A DNA stretch of 64,000 nucleotides, from positions 62,001 to 126,000 of the forward strand of contig JAGTXO010000063.1 in the NCBI GenBank assembly GCA_019448385.1, written 5' to 3'. Within the stretch, counting starts at the first letter, position 1. Every line of letters begins with the position of its first letter. Of this stretch, positions 1 through 9,888 are shown one piece after another. A model generated the notes under the pieces. The model was not told where the DNA came from. It saw only the letters and a list, made by a program, of their open reading frames with translations, and made no database searches. The position numbers and the translations under genes were made by a program. The stretch is from Diacronema lutheri. Its lineage: Eukaryota; Haptophyta; Pavlovophyceae; Pavlovales; Pavlovaceae.

Positions 1-2833
1 GGCACCAACGACGTGGGCGGGCTGAAGGAGGCGGCGGTCGGGATCGCCGTGATCAACCCGCCCGCAACGCCCGAGCGAACATTCTCGCAAACCAACTTGA
101 TCAGCATGGCTGCCGCGTTCGGAAACGCCGCAGCCGCTGGCGGCGATGGCGGCGGCGATGCCAGCCACGGCGGCGTGGTCGGCGAGGTCGAGACGTTGCT
201 CGAAGAGACGGCGACGCGCAACGCGGCCGCGGCGCGCGACGCGGAGCCGCTCGCCGGCGCCGACGGGCTGCATCGGCGGGGAGGCGGCGGCGGCATTGCG
301 TCTCGCGCGCGCGCACGCGGCGGCGACGGCGTGGGGCTGGGCGGAGGAGGCGACGGCGCGCGCTGGGAGGCACGGCTGCGCGAGCTGCAGGACGCGGCAG
401 CGGGCGGGGAGGCCGGGATGTTGCGGCCTGGGGACGCGTCCTTCGCCTCGCCGTTCACCTCGCGCTCGGCGTCAATCGGCGCTGCGCTGCAGGTGGGGCG
501 CGCGGCCCGCGCGGCAAACCGGGGGAGCGCGGCGCGGCTGTGCGGGCGCGGCCGTGTGGGTGCGGCGGTGCCCGCGGCGCGCGAGCCGCCAGCCGTTGGG
601 TGGTTGCGGCACCGGACATTGCGGGCGGTTGCGGCACCGGACACTGCGTGGCAAATGACCTTTGCGCGCGCCGGCGCCGAGCGGGCGCAGCCCACCGGCC
701 GGACTGCGGCCCTGTCCGGCCGGACTGCGGCCATGTCCGGCCGGACTGAGTCTCTGTTCGGGCCGGACTGCGGGCGCAGTGCACCGGCCGGGGCGGAGCG
801 CACGGCGCCTTGGTCGCCTCGCCACACGGCCCTGTCGCTCCAGCGCGCGCCGCGCGGACGACGCGCTGCGCGGCGCCCATGGAGTTGCGTGGTTGATTCG
901 CCCGCGCCTTCGCGACCCTGGCCTCCCTGGGCGCATTCCTCCCGCCCCGCCCCGCCCCGCCCCGCCCCGCCCGCCGGACTGCGCCGGACTGCCCCGCCCG
1001 GTACAGGTGCTGCAGCAGGGGCGGGCGACCCTCGTGACGACAATTCAAATGTTCAAAATCCTCGCGCTCAATTGCCTCGTCTCCGCGTAAGCGCCGCCAC
1101 CCGCCGCGCGCGCGCTCCCGCGAGCTGTCCTGCGCGCGGCCGGGGCGCGCCCAGGCCGGACTGAGGCATCCCGGACAGTGCCGAAGCGCGCCCAGGCCGG
1201 AGTGAAGCATCCCGGACAGGGCTGGGTCGCACGCCCTCTGCGCGCGCATGCCGTTTGGCGACGGCCGCGTGGCGCAACGGCCACGCGCCCCGTCCACACC
1301 CCACCTCCCTCCCCTCCCTTTCATTCCCCGCCCCGTCCACACCCCACCTCCCTCCCCTCCCTTTCATTCCCCGCCCCGTCCACACCCCACCTCCCTCCCC
1401 TCCCTTTCATTCCCCGCCCCGTCCACACCCCACCTCCCTCCCCTCCCTTTCATTCCCCGCCCCGTCCACACCCCACCTCCCTCCCCTCCCTTTCATTCCC
1501 CGCCCCGTCCACACCCCACCTCCCTCCCCTCCCTTTCATTCCCCGCCCCGTCCACACCCCACCTCCCTCCCCTCCCTTTCATTCCCCACCCCGTCCACAC
1601 CCCACCTCCCTCCCCTCCCTTTCATTCCCCGCCCCGCCCCGACCGCCCACCCCGCCCCGCCCGCCCCCCGCCCACCGCCGTCTGTACCAGCTACGGCCTT
1701 TCCGTGCTCTATTTAAAAGGGATCAAGAATGGCGACACGCAGATGACCCTCTCCGCGATCACGAGCGCCGCGGCGTTCCTCTTCGTCTCGCGCGCAAAGC
1801 CACTCTCCCAGCTCGCGCCGCAGCGCCCGCCAACCTCCGTTCTGTCCGCCTATGCCGCCCTCTCCATCGGCGGGCAATTCGCCTGCCAGCTCCTCGCGCT
1901 CAAGGCGCTCGTCGACGAGGTGTGTGCGCTCGCCGCTCGCACGCGCGCGCAAGCGTGCGCCCTGCCTAGCGAGCGAGCGATCGTCGCCGCTGCACGCGCC
2001 GTCCGGTGCCGCGCGCCGTCCGGTGCCGCGCGCCGTCCGGTGCCGCGCGCCGTCCGGTGCCGCGCGCCGTCCGGTGCCGCGCGCCGTCCGGTGCTCCGTG
2101 TTCGAGGGCGCGGACGGCGCGGCTGGAGCTCGCGGCTCGCGCTCGCGCCGCCCCTGCCGCGCGCAGCCAATTCGCACCGCGCGTGCCGTTCGCGCCGTTC
2201 GGCCCGCCCGCGCCGCCCGCGCCGCCGCGTCCGCCACGCGCCGCGACGCGCTGCCGCAGGCCGCCAGCCACGAGGACCCGCAGCTCGAGCGCGAGCCCGA
2301 GGGCAAGTTCGCGCCGGGCGTGCTCAACACGGTCGTGTTCCTCGCGTTGCACTTTGCGCAGGCGCGCGCCGCCCGGCAAAACCGCGGGCGCTCGCTGCGC
2401 GCCCATTTTCAAAATTGCGGGCAACGGCAGCCCGGCGAGAGGCCGGACGCCGTGGCGTCTACCCCGGCAGTGCACGGCGGGCCCAGCCGTCGTGTTCTCG
2501 CGTTGGCCCGCGCGCGCGCGCCGCAGCTGCCCCGCGCACCGACAGCATCACCTCCACCACGCCCGCGACGCCCCTCAGGTTACGACCTTTGCCGTCAATT
2601 ACAGCGGCCCGCCATTTATGGAATCGCTCCGTTCAAACACGGCCATGTTCGCGCTGCTCGTGTGCGCGTGCGCGCTCGGCCTGCTGCTCGTGACGGGCTA
2701 CGCGCCGCTGCTCTCCGCGTGGCTCGAGCTTGTGGTGCTGCCCGAGGCTCTCGGCCAGAGCGTTGTGAGCGCGACACTCGTAACTGCCGTCGGGTGCTAT
2801 GCCGTGGAGTGGGCCGCACAGCGGCTCATCTGA
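1..2833 (+). CDS. ATP13A1: P5A-type ATPase (ATP13A1/Spf1 family), 3' part, five exons
   Basis: ER-membrane P5A ATPase; the known family dislocates mis-inserted transmembrane helices. The 5' part lies outside the window, which opens inside the hinge motif GTNDVGG of P-type ATPases. Modelled exons: 1-492, 1007-1086, 1691-1919, 2260-2361, 2579-2833, giving 385 residues. Family landmarks follow in order: RPGDASFASPFTS, QGRATLVTTIQMFKILALN, SVLYLKGIKNGDTQ, SRAKPLSQLAPQRP, and, across the last intron, FAVNYSGPPFMESL, then the final hydrophobic helices. The first three introns are GT-AG. The last (2362-2578) can only be joined in frame from a GC donor after CAG. Intron 1087-1690 holds a 43-bp minisatellite and intron 1920-2259 a 17-bp one. 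Family assignment is secure; the exon ends are visual calls. Confidence 0.9.
1291..1634 (+). repeat. 43-bp pyrimidine-rich minisatellite, 8 copies
   Basis: Eight nearly perfect 43-bp units, each starting CGTCCACACCCC, sit in intron 2 of the P5A ATPase gene. The array is almost pure C/T on the sense strand and ends 56 bp before the acceptor AG at 1689-1690, so it may act as an oversized polypyrimidine tract. Confidence 0.95.
1996..2097 (+). repeat. 17-bp tandem repeat, 6 copies
   Basis: Six head-to-tail 17-bp units (core GCCGTCCGGTGCCGCGC) lie in intron 3 of the P5A ATPase gene. They are perfect except at the ends. Confidence 0.9.
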
Positions 2834-2988
2834 GTTGCTTAGACGTGCCGGGCTCATCCGCAGCAACCGCCGGCGGCGGCGGGCTCGCCGCCAGTGTGCG
2901 AAGTGCGATGCGTCGGACTCCGATTGGTGAACGGAATTCAAACTCGCGTTGAAACCGTCCACTTGAGAGACAAACCCGGCGCGGCGCC

Positions 2989-5955
2989 ATGCCGTTTTGT
3001 GGGATGCACAGGAGCCGCGCTGTGCTGGCGCTGCTCGGCGTGGCGCTGTATGCGACGCGCGCGGGCGCGGCAGGCGCGACGTCGTCGGACACGGTCGCAA
3101 CCTTCGAGCGCAGGCGAGTTTACAGCGCTGACGGCAAACCGTGCTGGACGCTGCCGGGCAGATCCGACACGGTGCCGGGCCTGCACACGCGCCTCCCCGA
3201 GATGCGCGCAATCGACGGCGTCGCAAAGCCGAGCGACTGTTGCGACCTGTGCCACCGCGAACCTGGCTGCGTCGCGTTCACGCTGAACCGCGAGCTGAGC
3301 GTCTGCTATCTCGAAGTGCGCGCAGCGCGCGCACGCACGCGCGCGACGGGGCGCGCGATCGCGCGCGCGCGCGCGTCAAGCGCCTCGGAGCGCACGCCGG
3401 CACATGACATCGCCGCGCGGCCGCGCCGCGGACGCGCCGCGCACTTGAGCGTTTTACCGCCACCCATCACCCGCGCGCTCCGCCCGCCCGCGCGCACTTC
3501 GCCCGCCCGCGCGCAGGATACGGTCGGCGAGGTCGAGAGGAAATACCAGCACGTGACCGGCCAGCTCGCGACGCCCGACGACTTCCCCGCGGCGGCGATC
3601 GGTGGCGAGCTGACGCCGACGCCGGTGGTGCTGCCGACGCCCGCGCCAACGCCCGGCCCTGGGCGGGAGCCGACGTCAGCGGTCACGCCCGCGCCGGTGC
3701 CGGCGCCGGCGCCGGCGCCGGCCTCAACGCGGACGGCAGACCCGTTGTGGCCATCGCCCGTGCCTTCGCCGACGCTATCGCCCGCGCCAGTGCGCGCGTC
3801 TGAGGGTCTGCAGCCCGTCGCGCACAGCAGGCCGCAGCCGCCGCCCAGACCGCCGCCCAGACCGCCGCCCAGCCCGCCGCCCAGCCCGCCGCCCAGCCCA
3901 CCGCCCAGCCCGCCGCCGCCTCGCTTGCCGCCCGGCCTGCCGCCGCCAACTCCGCCGCGCGCGCCGCCGCTGCCGCCGCCGCCGAGCCCGTCGCCACCGC
4001 CGAGCCCGCCGCCGCCCGGCCCGCCGCCGAGCCCTCCCTCGCCGCCGCCGCGCCCGCCGGCGCCGCCGCCGAGTCCACCGCCGCCGCCCAGCCCGCCCAG
4101 CCCGCCGTCGCCGCCATCGCCGCCGCCGCGCCCGCCCGCGCCGCCGCCAAGCCCGCCGCCACCCAGCCCGCCGCCCGCGCCGCCCAGCCCACCCGCGCCG
4201 CCCACGCCGCCGACGCCCGTTGGCCGCACGTCAGTTGGCATCGCGGCGACCGCGAGCGGGCATGGCCTCGCTGACGTGCCGGCGGCGGCTTGGGCAGCGG
4301 TGGTCGTGGGCCTCGCCGTGGGGAGTTGCTGTGCCTTCTGGTGCTGCCTGCAGCCGCTCATCGTCACCGTCCGCAGGCTGTGCGCGCCGTACGACGACCA
4401 CCTCTTGCCGGCGTACAAGCTGCGCTCGCACGCCGGCGCGGCGGCGGGCGGCGGTGGTTACGGCGGCGGTTACGGCGGCGGTTACGGCGGCGGCGATGGC
4501 GGGTACGGGACGGGCGGGTACGGTGGGTACGGGAATGGTGGGTACGGCGGGTACGGTGGGTACGGCAACGGTGGGTACGGCTCGCCGCCGCCGTCGCTGC
4601 CGCCGCCGTCGCCGCCCGCCGCGCGCGACCCGCGGCCGCCCTTGCCCCGCGCCGAGGCGCGGACGCTGCTCGTCGCCGCCTTCCGCGCGGCGGACGTCGA
4701 CGGGTCCGGGCAACTTAGTCGCGGCGAGTTCTGCGCGGCGCTCGCGGGGAAGCTCGTCCCGTCCGCGACGGGCGCGCAGCTGCACGCGGCGTTCGACGCG
4801 GCGCTGGCGGCCGGCGCGGACGCCGCCGCCGCCACCGCCACCGCCGCCGCCGACGCCACCGCCGACGCCGACGGCGGCGGCGGCGGCGAGCAGAGCGGCG
4901 CGACGACGATGAGCTTGAGCTTGAGCGAGGAGCAGTGGGTGGCGTGGGGCCTGCGCGAGCTGGAAGCGCACCTGGTCCCTCTTCCCGAGGAGGCGCGCGC
5001 GCGCTGCCGCGCGGAAGGCGCGGACGGCGTTGAGCGGCGCGCGTCGCCCGGGCTGGCCCCCATTTTGCGCTGGGAGCTACGGGAACATTTGGACGTGAGC
5101 GATACGGCGCCCCTATCCCGCGCCGCGCTCGTGCCCGCGGCCCCGTCCCATCGCGCCCGTCTGCACACGCGCGCGCGCGTGCCGCTGACGCGACGCCCCG
5201 CCCCTTCGCCGCGCGACGCCCCGGCCCTTCGCCGCCGCGCGCTCCGCCGCCGCGCCGCGCGTCGCGCGTCGCGGCACAGGTCGTCTCGCGCGACGGTGCG
5301 GACGCGGCGATCCGCGGCCTTCCGCCGCGCGCGCCCGCGCACGGCTGGGTCGAACCACTCGACGCCGCGGCTGGCGAACCTCATGACAGCGTCTTCCACG
5401 CCGCCGCAACGTGCGGGCGCTCGCGCGGCGGGGGCCGCTGCGGGGGCGAGGCGCGCGCGGGGGGGGGGGGGGGGGGGGGGGGGAGGGGGTCCACGAGCAG
5501 CGCGGAAAGGCAAGAAACCTTCTCAACGCTAACGCTTTTCCCCCGTCCCGTCCTTCGTCCGCCGTCCTGCGTCCTCTCCCGTCCTCCGTCCGCCGTCCAG
5601 CGGCTGTTACGCTGGCGTGCTGCGTCACGTCCGCTCCGATCCCGCGGCTGTAACGGCGGTCGAGCGAAAAAGCGGGAAAACGGCCCTCGTGTACGCCGCT
5701 GCGGGCGGGCACGCGCGCGTGGCGCAGCTGCTGCTCGAGCTGGGCGCGCCGGTGAGTAACGCGGCGATTGTGGGCGCGAGCACGCTTGAGGTGCGCAGGC
5801 TGCTCGAGGCGAGCGAATCCGCGGCGAAGCGCGAGGCCGCGCGGCTACAACGCGGCGTGCACGAGCATGCGGGTGCGCGCGGCTGCGTTGGCGGCGTGCG
5901 CGCGCACGCGCCGACTGCGGCTGCGGGTGCGTTGCCCGTCACCGTTGCTGCGTGA
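2989..5955 (+). CDS. Predicted type I surface protein: PAN/apple domain, Pro-rich stalk, TM, EF-hand, ankyrin repeats
   Basis: Modelled exons 2989-3315, 3517-5094, 5280-5410, 5601-5955 give 796 residues, all GT-AG. Order of parts: signal peptide (about residues 1-27), a small Cys-rich PAN/apple-like module (CCDLCHREPGCVAF), a long Ser/Pro stalk like algal hydroxyproline-rich glycoproteins, one TM helix (AAAWAAVVVGLAVGSCCAF), a GGYG-repeat cytosolic stretch, an EF-hand loop DVDGSGQLSRGE with acidic residues at 1, 3 and 12, then ankyrin-like repeats. The splice 5410/5601 restores HAAATGCYAGVLRHV, a good ankyrin helix pair, which is the main support for exons 3-4. The 201-bp first intron has no stop and could be retained. 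A GTGAGT at 5752 could be another donor; I read through it because the frame stays ankyrin-like to the stop. A role in linking wall or ligand sensing to Ca2+ is inference. Confidence 0.65.
5459..5483 (+). repeat. G homopolymer (25 bp) in intron
   Basis: A run of 25 G lies in the third intron (5411-5600) of the PAN/EF-hand/ankyrin gene. Here the transcript strand carries G, unlike most other homopolymer runs in this window. Confidence 0.85.
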
Positions 5956-6088
5956 CGATGTCACGGCGCCTTGCCGCGGTGGATCTGAATGTCCGGCTGG
6001 AGTCGTTTCAAGAGGAAAACTTAGAGCATTTCCGGCTTATTACGTCTAGGCGCGTACGGGCGGAAAGGCAGGCGCAGCCCGGGCAGCG

Positions 6089-7204
6089 TCAGCTGTTCAC
6101 AGGCGCGAGCGACCGCGCGCCCTCGCCCTCTGCCGTCGCCTCGCCCCGCCCGACGCGGCGACGTGGCGGCGCGCGGACCGCGGACCGCGGCGGCGGCGCG
6201 TCGAGGCCGAGCGCGCGCTTGATCGCCTCGTAGAAGAAGAATTGAAGCCCCGTGTTGGGCAGAGTCCGGATGATCGTCACCGGAAGGCCCTTGTACAAAG
6301 AGCGGACGCCGCCCTTCGCATGCAGCTCGCGCGCGCACGCCCACGCCGCACCGAGCGCACCGACGCGGGGCGCGCCGGGCGCGCGCGGCGCCGAGCCGCG
6401 CATCTGCAGGTTCCGCCGGATGGTGTCGAACGGGTAGGTCGACGAGTGCGCGGCCGCACCCGCGCCGGCGCCGGCGAGCAGCTCGAGGGCGGCGCGGTGG
6501 CGTCCGACCGCGCCGTCAGCGACGAGCGCGCGCTTGAGGAGGTCAAAGGTGCCGAACTTGATGCCCTCGTACGGCAGGCTCGAGAGCAGCGTGAACGCCG
6601 CGCCCGCGTACAGCGCGCCCAGCCCGCCCGACGACGCGATCGAGCGCAGCGTCGTGATGACGCCCGTGGACGCCGCGCACGACTCCGCCGCGCACAGCCG
6701 GCCCGCCTGCTGCGTGAAGACGACGTCGAGCGGGTACGAGACGAGCGCGGAGGTGACGCCTGCGAGCGCGCCGCCGAGCGTCGCCGCGTTTGGCAGCCAC
6801 GGCAGCGCGGCGCAGAGCGGCGCGACGAGCTCGCGCCAAATGTCAGACGACATCAGCAGAAGGCCCTTTTGCGGGAAGGCGCGGCAGACGTTTGCGAGGT
6901 TGCCGCGCCAGAGGCCGCCGACGCCCTCGTCGCGCACGATCTGCACGAGCGTGCCGCCGAGAGAGAGGCCGCTCTGCGTCGCGCCCAGCTGGCGCAGAAG
7001 CTTGAGGCGCTCGAGCGGCGCGACCGCCGTCTTGGCGAGCCCGGCGGCAACGCCGCCGCTCACGACGAGGAGGGCCGAGCGGCGCAGCCGGTCGGCAGGC
7101 GACTCGGCGCGCCGCTCAGCCACCGCACCCGACACCGCGCGCCTCGGCACGGCGAGGGCGACCGCGCACGCGAGCCAGATACTCTCCCGCCGCGAGCCGG
7201 CCAT
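6089..7204 (-). CDS. Mitochondrial carrier family (SLC25) protein
   Basis: Single-exon 371-residue protein with the three-fold carrier repeat. Signature motifs are visible once per repeat: APLERLKLLRQ, SYPLDVVFTQQ and YPFDTIRRNLQM, each ending a first helix; LWRGNLANV and LYKGLPVTIIRT are the matching second-half motifs. The PLERLK and RRNLQM forms recall the CoA/nucleotide-type carriers (SLC25A42/A16, ADP/ATP-like), but substrate cannot be fixed by eye. An N-terminal extension of about 45 residues precedes the first helix and could be a targeting sequence; the C-terminal 30 residues are Arg/Ala-rich and probably disordered. Its ATG is 61 bp from the divergent thioredoxin-like gene, so the two must share a promoter. 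Confidence 0.88.
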   Translation of the reverse strand: MAGSRRESIWLACAVALAVPRRAVSGAVAERRAESPADRLRRSALLVVSGGVAAGLAKTAVAPLERLKLLRQLGATQSGLSLGGTLVQIVRDEGVGGLWRGNLANVCRAFPQKGLLLMSSDIWRELVAPLCAALPWLPNAATLGGALAGVTSALVSYPLDVVFTQQAGRLCAAESCAASTGVITTLRSIASSGGLGALYAGAAFTLLSSLPYEGIKFGTFDLLKRALVADGAVGRHRAALELLAGAGAGAAAHSSTYPFDTIRRNLQMRGSAPRAPGAPRVGALGAAWACARELHAKGGVRSLYKGLPVTIIRTLPNTGLQFFFYEAIKRALGLDAPPPRSAVRAPPRRRVGRGEATAEGEGARSLAPVNS

Positions 7205-7265
7205 TTTGCACGTCGCCCCACCCCAGCTTTTCTGAGGTCAGAAAAGCTCGCCTTCCAGCTTTTCC

Positions 7266-8165
7266 ATGGTGTCCGTCCTGCCCGCATTGGTGGTGGTCTC
7301 CGCCGGGTGGGCGCGGCCAGCGGCCCTGCGGGCTGCAGGCTCGCCCACCGCGCGATTGACCGGCGCGCGCTCCACGTGCCTCGACCCCCGGCAGCTCGCG
7401 CCGTGCCACCGGCGCGCGAGCCTGGCCGCGGACGGCTCCGACGGCGTCGCGGACGCGCTCGTGCGCGCGCGCGCCGCGCTGAGCGCGCTGCGCGTGCCCG
7501 AGCTGCGGCAGCGGCTCGAGGAGCGGGATGCGAGCTGGGCCGACCTCTTTGAGAAGCGCGAGCTCGTCGACCGACTTGCCGCGCTCGTGGTCGACGGTGA
7601 CGCGCCGGCCGCGCCGGCCGCAGCGCCGGCAGCCGGAACGGACATGCTGGTGCGCGCGCGCGCCGAGGTGGGCGGGCTGCGCGTCGCAGAGCTGCGCCAG
7701 CGCCTCGCCGACCGCGGTATCGGCTGGGCCGACCTCTTTGAGAAGGAGGAGCTCGTCGAGCGCCTGGCGGGCGCGATCGCGTCCGAGCTTCGCTTTTGCG
7801 CGCGCAGCGTCGTGCCGCTCGGCACGGCGGCCAACCTGGGCGAGGAAGAGGCGCGGCGCGAGCTGGCGGATGGCTCGACGCCCCTCCTTCTCGACGTGTA
7901 CGCCAAATGGTGTGGCCCGTGCCAAGTCATGGCGCCCGCGCTCGCGCAGGTCGCCGCCGAGCTGCGCGGGCGCGTGCGCGTGGTCAAGGTGGACTCGGAC
8001 GCGGCGACCGCGCTGGCGAGCGAGTTGCGCGTGCAGGCGCTGCCGACGCTGATCGCCTTCCGGCGCGGTGCGCCCGTGCACCGCGCCGAGGGCGCTCTCT
8101 CCGCGCAGGCCATTCGCCGGATCTGCGACGAGCACCTTTTGTCGCCCGAGACCAGAAATACGTGA
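7266..8165 (+). CDS. Secreted/organellar thioredoxin-domain protein with two SAP-like repeats
   Basis: Single-exon 299-residue protein. It starts with a hydrophobic segment (VLPALVVVSAGWA) followed by an Arg/Ser-rich stretch, which suits a signal or bipartite plastid-targeting peptide. Two copies of a SAP/ARMET-C-like helical module follow (about 63-105 and 126-165; both contain LRQRL, WADLFEK and ELV-RL). A thioredoxin fold comes last, with active site WCGPC at 215-219 and the cis-Pro motif ALPTLIAF. Both catalytic cysteines are present, so it should be redox-active. SAP-like module plus thioredoxin suggests a protein- or nucleic-acid-docked oxidoreductase in ER or plastid; the compartment is inference. 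It lies tail-to-tail with the PDE gene, 52 bp between stops. Confidence 0.85.
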   Translation: MVSVLPALVVVSAGWARPAALRAAGSPTARLTGARSTCLDPRQLAPCHRRASLAADGSDGVADALVRARAALSALRVPELRQRLEERDASWADLFEKRELVDRLAALVVDGDAPAAPAAAPAAGTDMLVRARAEVGGLRVAELRQRLADRGIGWADLFEKEELVERLAGAIASELRFCARSVVPLGTAANLGEEEARRELADGSTPLLLDVYAKWCGPCQVMAPALAQVAAELRGRVRVVKVDSDAATALASELRVQALPTLIAFRRGAPVHRAEGALSAQAIRRICDEHLLSPETRNT

Positions 8166-8217
8166 TTGAAATTTGAAACGTGCAGTCAGTCTTCCTTTCC
8201 CTCCTTTTCTTTCGCCG

Positions 8218-9847
8218 TCAGCGATGTGAGTCGGTGGCGCTCGCACTCGTCACGCTCGCCGTCGTGCCGCGCGTTGAGCTGGCGACTGGGATCGGCATGC
8301 GCACTGCGCTGGCCGGCGCCGCGGCGGCCATCCTGTCGACCGCGCGCGCGCTCGCAGCTTTTTCCTCGAGCAGGCGCGCATGCAGCTCCTTGAACTGCGC
8401 GAGGTTGGCCGCGATGGCCTCGTTGTAGGCCGAAATTTCTGGCAACACTTTCTCCAGGGCGCTCCAGATTGGTTGGACGAAGTAGGAAATGAATTGCACC
8501 TGAACCACATCCGAGCGGTCGCAGGGGCGCACCGTCCAGCGGGTGTGAGGCGCGAGCGGGCAGGGGCGACCGTGCCAGCGGGCAGGGGCGAGCGGGCAGG
8601 GGCGAGCGGGTAGGGGCGAGCGTGCGTGCGGGGGCGCATGCAGGCAGGGGCGAGCGCGCGGGCGCGTGCCTGCATGCCGATGGCGGTGCAGTCCGTCGAG
8701 TCACCCAGTGTCTGCAGCATTGATGGAGGCGTCGGTAGGCCCTGTGCGGAGCGGGGAGCGAACAGTGGGAAAGGGCGGGAAAGGGCGCGTGATGGGAAAC
8801 GGTGGGAAAGGGCAAGCGATGGGAAAGGGTGGGAAAGGGTGAGAGGTGGGAAAGGGGCGAGAGGTGGGAAAAGGCGAGTGGTGGGAAAGGGCGAGTGGGC
8901 GGGCGAGTGGGTGCGTGATCGAAAACATGGACCCACGTGCATGACACCGGCGCCGGCGGGCGCGGGCTGTTCGGGCAGAGGCAGGCAACGCCGCCGCAGG
9001 CAAACGCGGCCATGGCTCGCGCCCCGCAGCCCGCGCGCGGCGTTCAAGCCAACGCGCACGCAGCATGTGCGCACAGCACCCGCCCCCGAGGCATGGCATG
9101 CGCGCACAGCACCCGCCCCCGAGGCATGGCATGCGCGCACAGCACCCGCCCCCGAGGCATGGCAGCACGCGCGCGTAGCACCCGCCCCCGAGGCATGGCA
9201 GCACGCGCGCGTAGGACCCGCCCCCGAGGCATGGCAGCACGCGCGCGTAGCACCCGCCCCCGAGGCATGGCAGCACGCGCGCGTAGGACCCGCCCCCGAG
9301 GCATGGCAGCACGCGCGCGTAGGACCCGCCCCCGAGGCATGGCAGCACGCGCGCGTAGCACCCGCCCCCGAGGCATGGCAGCACGCGCGCGTAGGACCCG
9401 CCCCCGAGGCATGGCAGCACGCGCGCGTAGCACCCGCTTTCAGTCGTGGCAGCACACGCGCGCGCGCGCGCGCCTGCGCGCGTGTCACGCACCTTGGCCT
9501 GCTCAAGCGCCGTTTGCAATTTAAACTCGTCGACGACTCGAATTGCCCAATAGCGCGCGCCTTCAAACGGCAGTGTCGGGTTGCCAATGTCAGCGCAATG
9601 GAGGATAGACTCGAGCAGCTGCTGCTTCGCCTCGCTCAGCGCCTGGCCCACGTCGTCCGCCTCCGCAGGCGGAGATGCAGTGCCGCCATCGCCACCATCG
9701 CCGCCCGGTAACGGTGGCGTAACAGACGCGCGGGTCGAGCCGGCGTCGAGCCCTGCGCGCGCGCGCGCGCCGACGGCGTCGCGGCGCGTCTGCAGCTTGG
9801 CTGCGATGGAGTGTAACGTGTCGACCTGCGTGCCGGAAGGGAAGGAA

Positions 9848-9888
<41 letters not shown>

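Noticed and set aside
1248-2693. 481-residue open frame across P5A introns 2 and 3
   Set aside because: It reads through two minisatellites; only 1691-1919 is homologous coding sequence.
13-2833. Bacterial contamination because of high GC
   Set aside because: Spliceosomal introns, tubulin, golgin, ER and ciliary proteins show it is eukaryotic nuclear DNA.
5752-5757. Consensus donor GTGAGT in the ankyrin exon
   Set aside because: The frame continues with ankyrin-like helix sequence to a stop and no convincing acceptor and exon follow before the convergent gene.
9067-9430. Regular repeats that look like a CRISPR array
   Set aside because: Units are head-to-tail with no unique spacers and lie in a eukaryotic intron; it is a minisatellite.
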